From assembly GCA_947175045.1 (NCBI GenBank), contig CAMWLH010000046.1:1-10536 (forward strand): 10,536 bases of DNA. Reading direction: 5' to 3'. Shown piece by piece: positions 6,552 through 10,536 of the stretch. This DNA comes from an uncultured Clostridia bacterium. GTDB taxonomy: Bacteria > Bacillota > Clostridia > Oscillospirales > Ruminococcaceae. Below the pieces are notes generated by a model. It worked only from the letters and a program-made list of their open reading frames with translations, did not search any database and was not told the DNA's origin. Positions within the stretch are counted from its first letter, which is position 1; each line of letters opens with the position of its first letter. The translations under genes were made by a program, and so were the position numbers.

Positions 6552-6779
6552 ACTCACGGCTCCACGGTACCACTCTTAATTGGCAATAATGCCCACTCTG
6601 AATCTCTGTAACGGGAGAACCCGTAACCGCCTAATAAAACCGCGCTTCCGCTCGCTTTGTTCGGCGATTCTGCTCGGGGAGGAGCTATTATCCGCGCGCC
6701 CTGCCGTTTTCCACCTGCCAACGGCTCTCTGAAAAGGTGCGGAGCGGTTTTGTTTCCCTTCAACGCATTTAAAACTATT
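6521..6779 (-). ncRNA. T-box riboswitch, leucine type by context
   Basis: The leader transcript carries the T-box motif AGAGTGGTACCGTGG (6576-6562). Its UGGU would pair with the ACCA end of uncharged tRNA (discriminator A, as in tRNA-Leu). Upstream are the Stem I signatures AGAGAGCC and GGTGGAAAACGGC, a GGATAATAGCTCC segment in the place expected for the specifier loop, which contains a CTC leucine codon, and a short ACGGG/CCCGT hairpin compatible with Stem III. Uncharged tRNA would block the terminator at 6511-6551 and allow leuS and the deacetylase to be transcribed. The CUC specifier is an inference from position and from the downstream gene; I did not fold the RNA. Confidence 0.9.
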
Positions 6780-6785
6780 ATTGTT

Positions 6786-6814
6786 ATTTTACCACATTGC
6801 GGGCGGTTTGTCAA
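6786..6814 (-). promoter_or_regulatory. Sigma-A promoter of the T-box-leuS-deacetylase unit
   Basis: TTGACA (6814-6809), a 17-base spacer and TAAAAT (6791-6786) on the minus strand; one mismatch to consensus. The start point would be near 6779, just ahead of the T-box Stem I. It begins only 17 bases after the stop codon of the preceding gene. Confidence 0.88.
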
Positions 6815-6831
6815 GGGGGATAAATATTTTT

Positions 6832-7473
6832 TCATTGCCGACGCTGCCGATTATATCCAAGTTCGGTAGGAAGATTATCCCAAAGCTCAGTTCTTGTGTT
6901 GCATTTTCTTAATTTTTCCAACACCTTTATATTGGGATCGGGATATACTGTAAAGCTGTCGCACTCTCCCATTTCCGGACGTATTGAAAACGCAAGCTGT
7001 TCCGTTTCTATTGAAAACTGCGCGTTCACGCCGCTCTTATTTCCTCTTGCGTCAAGCCTTATCCATTTTTTACGGTCTTTGATATATACGTCGTTTAGCC
7101 CATGATATATCAGGATATTTGACATTTCGTCATCTAAAACCAACTTTTGATAACAAGAGCCTGTCGGAACAGATTTGCGGCGTAATAAAGCAGCCAGCAA
7201 ATGAGATTTGGCAAAGCAAATTCCATGACCGGCATTCAGCACCCCCGAGGCGGTATATGTAATTATATCTTCATTTATATCTGCTGAATGCGAAATATTA
7301 TCTCTGACATATTCATAGGCTGTTTTTATAAAATCCAACTCACTGCCCGACCTTTGAAATAATGCATCGGACAGTTCGGCGACGGCTGAATTATCATAAT
7401 CGACAACCTCGTCACACTTTAAATAATCGCCGATTTCATTCGAGCATAAGACTATATTCACGTTCTCTCCCAT
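6832..7473 (-). CDS. Transglutaminase-like superfamily protein
   Basis: A 213-residue cytoplasmic protein (no signal peptide or membrane segment) with the Cys-His-Asp triad of the transglutaminase/protease-like fold. Cys86 is in GHGICFAKSHLLAALLR, His124 in IYHGLNDVYI and Asp141 in WIRLDARGNKSG. Such bacterial proteins are mostly thought to be peptidases or amide hydrolases rather than crosslinkers; the substrate is unknown. The ATG at 7473 lacks a clear ribosome binding site; GTG at codon 5 has GGGAGAG 3 bases upstream and is an alternative start. It follows the VOC gene by 34 bases. Its codons are visibly more A/T-rich than those of leuS or the pyr genes, which may mean acquisition by transfer. 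No terminator is seen after it. Confidence 0.83.
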   Translation of the reverse strand: MGENVNIVLCSNEIGDYLKCDEVVDYDNSAVAELSDALFQRSGSELDFIKTAYEYVRDNISHSADINEDIITYTASGVLNAGHGICFAKSHLLAALLRRKSVPTGSCYQKLVLDDEMSNILIYHGLNDVYIKDRKKWIRLDARGNKSGVNAQFSIETEQLAFSIRPEMGECDSFTVYPDPNIKVLEKLRKCNTRTELWDNLPTELGYNRQRRQ

Positions 7474-7507
7474 AAAACATGGTCTGCCGCACTGCGTAAA
7501 CAGACTG

Positions 7508-7894
7508 CTAAATAGCTATCCACCAGCATACGCCGTACCTGTCGATAACAGTGGCGCAGTACTTGCTCCACGGCAGCTCGTGAATAGGCTCAAGGACAAC
7601 TCCGCCCTCGCTCAGAACTTCAAACGCGCGGTCAACTCTCTCCTCTGAACCCATCTCAAACACATTAAAGGTCATCGTTTCCCATTTCATTTTGTGAACA
7701 AAGTCTATATCACACGGATTTTTTGCCTCGGCTAACGCCAGAAAGCCCTCGCCGTCGACCGACAACACACAGTGCTCATAGGCGGTGCCGTCGGCGTTTT
7801 TCATCTCAAGGGTTATTTCCGCTCCGAACGCCTTGCAGTATATTTGAGCGGCTTCAAGACTGTTTTTTACATAGACCTGGGTGTAATTTTTCAT
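7508..7894 (-). CDS. VOC superfamily (glyoxalase/PhnB-like) protein
   Basis: A 128-residue protein of the PhnB-like branch of the vicinal-oxygen-chelate fold. It shows two beta-alpha-beta-beta-beta halves. The N-terminal VYVKNSLEAAQIYCKAFGAE helix-strand and the C-terminal FEVLSEGG-x-V...P-W-S...V-D-R-Y-G-V-C-W-W-I signature (91-127) are typical. PhnB-like proteins have diverse or unknown roles, including resistance and metal-dependent chemistry, so no reaction is assigned. The ATG at 7894 has a strong GGGAGG site 6 bases upstream. It is 64 bases from the zinc-ribbon gene with no terminator between, so it may be the fourth gene of the ppa unit. Confidence 0.82.
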   Translation of the reverse strand: MKNYTQVYVKNSLEAAQIYCKAFGAEITLEMKNADGTAYEHCVLSVDGEGFLALAEAKNPCDIDFVHKMKWETMTFNVFEMGSEERVDRAFEVLSEGGVVLEPIHELPWSKYCATVIDRYGVCWWIAI

Positions 7895-7958
7895 GTGTCC
7901 TCCCTAACGTTTCAATCAAATTTATCGAACTGTGATAGAGGATTTCTCTGCCGATCCT

Positions 7959-8303
7959 TTACCATTTATAACCACAGCTTCTGCATTCCATGTTCTTGCC
8001 GAGCTTTCCGCTTGCCGCACCCCACACCTTAATGGAAACGGCTCTCGCAATCGTTCCTATGCGCTTTATATCGGCGCTTTGGCAGTTGGGGCACACAGGC
8101 GCGCTTGCCTTTATGTGCTCAGGAGCGGCGTCTCTGGAGGGGGTACGCGTAAGAGTATAAGGGTAAGTCTGCAAGGGGTTTTCCTGCTGCGGCTCGGACT
8201 TGGTTCCGCCTGTTACACTTAGGGCTTTCAGCCGTCCGCCGCAATTGCCGCACAGCTTCATATCATCGGGATATATCCCGCCGCATTTTCTGCACTTTTT
8301 CAT
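7959..8303 (-). CDS. Two-zinc-ribbon small protein of unknown role
   Basis: A 114-residue protein with two putative zinc sites. Cys4, Cys7, Cys18 and Cys21 (CRKCGGIYPDDMKLCGNCGG) form an N-terminal ribbon. Cys71, Cys74, Cys107 and Cys110 (CPNC...MECRSCGYKW) form a C-terminal one. Between them is a polar, probably disordered linker (30-66). The stretch IGTIARAVSIKVWGAASGKLGK between the last Cys pairs is typical of small Firmicutes zinc-ribbon proteins. No catalytic motif is seen. Its ATG overlaps the maf stop by 4 bases (ATGA), so translation is probably coupled to maf. Confidence 0.78.
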   Translation of the reverse strand: MKKCRKCGGIYPDDMKLCGNCGGRLKALSVTGGTKSEPQQENPLQTYPYTLTRTPSRDAAPEHIKASAPVCPNCQSADIKRIGTIARAVSIKVWGAASGKLGKNMECRSCGYKW

Positions 8304-8857
8304 AAAGAACCTCTGCTTTTCAGTACCGCGTTAAGCCTGCTCACGGGCAACCCCATAACGTTATAATAATCCCCGACGATGCCTTTGATAAGCAGCGCTC
8401 CGCGCCCTTGAATACCGTAAGCGCCCGCCTTGTCCATAGGCTCTCCCGAAGCTACATAATCCTTTATCTCATTTTCCGAGAGCGGGCAGAAATCCACGGC
8501 TGTTTCCTCGGCAAATACCTCGCGGCTGCCGTCCGCAAAGATAACGCACACGCCTGTGAACACGGAATGCCGCCGTCCCGAAAGTGCTCCGAGCATTTCT
8601 GCGGCGTTTTTTTCGTCCCTCGGCTTTCCGAGAATTTTACCGTCAATTGCCACAACGGTATCCGCGGCGATTATCACCTCGCCGCGGTGCTCCGAATAAA
8701 TTTCATCTGCCTTTTGCTTTGCAAGGAGCTGTACGGCGTCCTCGGGTGCGGTGCCCTCGGGAATATTCTCCTCGCCCTTTGCGGGAATTACCCTAAAGTT
8801 TTCCGTTATCAGTCCCAGCAGCTCGCGGCGTCGGGGTGAAGCGCTTGCAAGGATCAT
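8300..8857 (-). CDS. maf: Maf family nucleoside triphosphate pyrophosphatase (dTTP/UTP type)
   Basis: Hydrolyses (d)NTPs, probably dTTP/UTP and modified nucleotides, to the monophosphate and pyrophosphate; often described as house-cleaning and linked to septum formation. The 185 residues show the family motifs in order: LASASPRRRELL (3-14), the catalytic Asp in IIAADTVV (D66), GKPRD (77-81), EPMDKAGAYGIQG (139-151) and GDYYNVMGLPV (162-172). The AYGIQG form fits the YhdE-like dTTP/UTP group. The frame stays open 24 codons earlier, but those overlap ppa; ATG at 8857 starts the canonical MILASASPRR, overlaps the ppa stop by 4 bases (ATGA) and has AAAAGGA upstream. The same transcript carries ppa, which can remove the pyrophosphate that Maf releases. 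Confidence 0.95.
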   Translation of the reverse strand: MILASASPRRRELLGLITENFRVIPAKGEENIPEGTAPEDAVQLLAKQKADEIYSEHRGEVIIAADTVVAIDGKILGKPRDEKNAAEMLGALSGRRHSVFTGVCVIFADGSREVFAEETAVDFCPLSENEIKDYVASGEPMDKAGAYGIQGRGALLIKGIVGDYYNVMGLPVSRLNAVLKSRGSL

Positions 8858-9423
8858 TTCTTTTCGTCCTTTTTGTCGGATTTTTCTTTGCCGCGGTTTC
8901 CGTATATCTCGTTGTAGTTCTCTATGCACTGACGGATAACATCGACAGCCGCCTTTTGTCCCATGACCTCGTTGACAGCGGTCTCCTTGCCCTCGAGCTG
9001 CTTGTATACCGAGAAGAAATGCCGCATCTCCTCAAAAATATGGCTGGGCAGAGCCTCTATCCCGCGGTAAGCGTTGTAGGTGGGGTCTTCAAATGGTATG
9101 GCGATTATCTTTTCATCGTTTCTGCCGTTGTCCAGCATGGTGATAACGCCGATGGGATAGCACTGCACCAGCACCAGCGGATTTATCGGCTCGTTGCACA
9201 GCAGCAGCACGTCCAGCGGGTCGCCGTCGTCAGCCAGCGTGCGGGGGATAAATCCGTAGTTCGCGGGGTAATGGGTTGAGGTGTAAAGTATCCTGTCAAG
9301 GATTATCAAGCCTGTCTGCTTGTCCAGCTCATATTTTTTCTTGCTGCCCTTTTCGATCTCTATTACCGCCAGAAAATCGTTCGGGGTAATTCGTTCGGGA
9401 GCTACATCATGCCATACGTTCAT
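8854..9423 (-). CDS. ppa: Inorganic pyrophosphatase, family I
   Basis: Splits pyrophosphate to two phosphates, pulling biosynthetic reactions forward, in the cytoplasm. The family I signature DDGDPLDVL is at 65-73 (metal-binding D66, D68, D71). EIEKGSKKKYELD (22-34) and LYTSTHYPANYGFIP (46-60) supply the substrate-binding Lys and Tyr, and MLDNGRNDEKIIAIP (96-110) gives D98, D103 and K105. The 189 residues end in a highly charged tail, GNRGKEKSDKKDEKK, that is not part of the core fold. This is the soluble Mg-dependent type, not the DHH family II enzyme found in many Firmicutes. ATG at 9423 follows GAAAGGA at some distance (about 10 bases). First gene of a unit with maf and the zinc-ribbon gene. 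Confidence 0.97.
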   Translation of the reverse strand: MNVWHDVAPERITPNDFLAVIEIEKGSKKKYELDKQTGLIILDRILYTSTHYPANYGFIPRTLADDGDPLDVLLLCNEPINPLVLVQCYPIGVITMLDNGRNDEKIIAIPFEDPTYNAYRGIEALPSHIFEEMRHFFSVYKQLEGKETAVNEVMGQKAAVDVIRQCIENYNEIYGNRGKEKSDKKDEKK

Positions 9424-9475
9424 AATTATAATGTCCTTTCTCGGTGCCGCCGTCTTTCCGCGGCTGTCTTTCTGT

Positions 9476-9504
9476 ATTATACATCATTTTCCCGAGAAAA
9501 TCAA
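9476..9504 (-). promoter_or_regulatory. Probable sigma-A promoter of the ppa-maf unit
   Basis: TTGATT (9504-9499), a 17-base spacer and TATAAT (9481-9476) on the minus strand. The -10 box is perfect and the -35 box matches 4 of 6, including the leading TTGA. The ppa ATG lies about 50 bases downstream. Confidence 0.78.
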
Positions 9505-9648
9505 CATGAATTTTGTTTTATGCGAAAATTCAGTGTATATTTTTGGCAATATGAAGTATCGTGATATACCTAACAGGTCAGGAAAGAATTTAAAGCAATC
9601 ATTATTTCTGTCATATGATACGAAAATTTGTTTTGATCGTATAAATAA

Positions 9649-9678
9649 TTCGGGAACAGCTTCAAAGCCGTCCCCGAA
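9649..9678 (-). terminator. Terminator of the M23 peptidase gene
   Basis: On the minus strand TTCGGGGACGGC pairs with GCTGTTCCCGAA through a 12-base stem with two G-U wobbles and a 6-base loop, followed by TTATTTATACG. It begins 6 bases after the peptidase stop. The region between here and the ppa promoter (9505-9648) is A/T-rich with no gene that I can support. Confidence 0.8.
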
Positions 9679-9684
9679 AATATT

Positions 9685-10536
9685 TTATACATATTCGTAA
9701 GAATACCCGAACGGATCAACCGCGGTACCGTTCACACGAACCTCAAAATGCAGGTGATTTCCCGTAGCCCAGCCGGTCATTCCGACATAGCCTAGCACGT
9801 CGCCCTTGTTGACGGTCTGTCCCTCATAGACCACCGTGCTGCTGCAATGAGCGTAAAGCGTGCTTATCCCGCCGCCGTGATCGACTACCACATAGTTTCC
9901 GTAGCCGCCGTGCCAGCCGCCGTCGGAGTAGGCTGTGATGACCGTTCCCGACTGCGCCGCGTATACGTTCGTTCCGGCGATACCGGCGTTGCCCACGTCT
10001 ATTCCGTAGTGATTGCCGCCGCGCCAGCCGTCATAGCCGAAGTAGGTGGTTATCATCTGGAAATTGGACTCCAGCGGCCAGCGGAATCCGTCGGAGGAAT
10101 AGATGGTCTGCCCCGAGTTTTCCGCCTGCTTGCGGCGTATTTCCTCCGCGACCTGGTTATTGAGCTCTTCTATCTCGTCGTTGGTGATGGATATAGCATA
10201 GCTCAGACCGTTTATTTTATCCTTGAGCGCCTCATTCTGCGCCGCAATGTTATATAAGCTGTTGTACTGCTCGTCCGCGTAATCGCGGAGCTCGCTCTGC
10301 TTGGATTCGAGAGCGTCCTGCTGCTCCTCAAGAGTTTTTTTCTGCTTTTGCAGGTCCTCCTTGTCGCTGTTGAGCTGCTCTATCTCCGCATTGAGCTCAA
10401 CTATCAGACCCTCCTGATTTTTTATGTTCGCGAGCAGACGGTTCATAAACTCAACATTCTGAGCGCTTATATTCCGAACCACGTCGTTATATACAAAGAA
10501 ATTATACCAGTCGTCCGAGCCGCTCAACAGCGGTAT
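9685..10536 (-). CDS. M23 peptidoglycan endopeptidase with N-terminal coiled coil (5' end outside window)
   Basis: Probable secreted zinc metallopeptidase cutting peptide bridges of peptidoglycan, of the EnvC/NlpD/PcsB-like architecture tied to cell division or wall growth. The visible 283 residues open with LLSGSDDWYNFF, typical of the segment before the coiled coil in such proteins. A Glu/Lys/Gln/Leu-rich heptad coiled coil follows (about 10380-10130), then the LytM domain. Zinc-site residues are His and Asp in HYGID (9997-10011) and the second site HLHFEV (9739-9756); YAHCSSTVVYEGQTVNKGD and GYVGMTGWATGNHLHF are canonical. The frame is open through 10536, so the start is outside; the TTG at 10527 is not the start. 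The signal peptide, if present, is not visible. Confidence 0.92.
   Translation of the reverse strand: MPLLSGSDDWYNFFVYNDVVRNISAQNVEFMNRLLANIKNQEGLIVELNAEIEQLNSDKEDLQKQKKTLEEQQDALESKQSELRDYADEQYNSLYNIAAQNEALKDKINGLSYAISITNDEIEELNNQVAEEIRRKQAENSGQTIYSSDGFRWPLESNFQMITTYFGYDGWRGGNHYGIDVGNAGIAGTNVYAAQSGTVITAYSDGGWHGGYGNYVVVDHGGGISTLYAHCSSTVVYEGQTVNKGDVLGYVGMTGWATGNHLHFEVRVNGTAVDPFGYSYEYV

Noticed and set aside
6554..6835. A 93-codon minus-strand frame over the T-box leader
   Set aside because: The T-box motif, Stem I signatures and terminator explain the sequence; the frame has no protein signature.
8858..8929. A 24-residue N-terminal extension of Maf
   Set aside because: It lies inside ppa; Maf proteins begin at the LASASPRR motif, and the ATGA overlap is a natural start.
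9685..10527. The M23 peptidase starting at the TTG at 10527
   Set aside because: The same frame stays open to the window edge, and the protein would lack a signal peptide and the start of its coiled-coil region, so the true start is outside.
1..10536. A new defence, phage or biosynthetic system
   Set aside because: Every substantial gene belongs to a known housekeeping or common accessory family; no nuclease, transposase, reverse transcriptase, toxin or phage gene is visible.

Overview
The window reads as ordinary chromosomal DNA from a Gram-positive Clostridia-type bacterium, possibly Ruminococcaceae/Oscillospiraceae-like. This is inferred from PyrR attenuation and a T-box riboswitch, strong AGGAGG-type ribosome binding sites, consensus sigma-A promoters, a lipoprotein deacetylase, and moderately GC-rich codon use. 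The exact taxon cannot be fixed from the sequence alone. All recognisable genes lie on the minus strand, so transcription runs from high to low coordinates.

In transcription order: (1) The 3' part of a coiled-coil M23 peptidoglycan peptidase (9685 to the window edge), closed by a hairpin terminator. (2) A promoter (9476-9504) drives ppa (inorganic pyrophosphatase), maf (nucleotide pyrophosphatase) and a two-zinc-ribbon protein. These are joined by two 4-base ATGA overlaps, and a VOC/PhnB-like protein and a transglutaminase-like protein follow. (3) A consensus promoter (6786-6814), a T-box leader with its terminator, and a long composite palindromic repeat precede leuS. leuS is followed after 11 bases by a lipoprotein polysaccharide deacetylase, and a hairpin closes the unit. 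(4) A perfect sigma-A promoter (2673-2701) and a PyrR-type attenuation leader precede a pyrimidine operon of pyrR, pyrC and pyrF, with pyrF cut by the window start.

The genes are mostly housekeeping: UMP synthesis (dihydroorotase, OMP decarboxylase and their regulator), leucyl-tRNA synthesis, pyrophosphate removal and envelope remodelling. I see no defence system, biosynthetic cluster, phage or transposase.

The unusual material is outside the intact genes. A perfectly phased array of nine 8-base GTAC-type units lies inside the pyrR leader, between the PyrR site and the terminator. Two copies of a hairpin-forming repeat sit just upstream of pyrC and leuS; their terminal stems differ in sequence yet each copy is perfectly self-complementary. 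A 48-codon start-less remnant of a PEBP (YbhB/YbcL) gene lies between pyrC and pyrF. Mutually exclusive inverted repeats lie between the deacetylase terminator and the pyr promoter.
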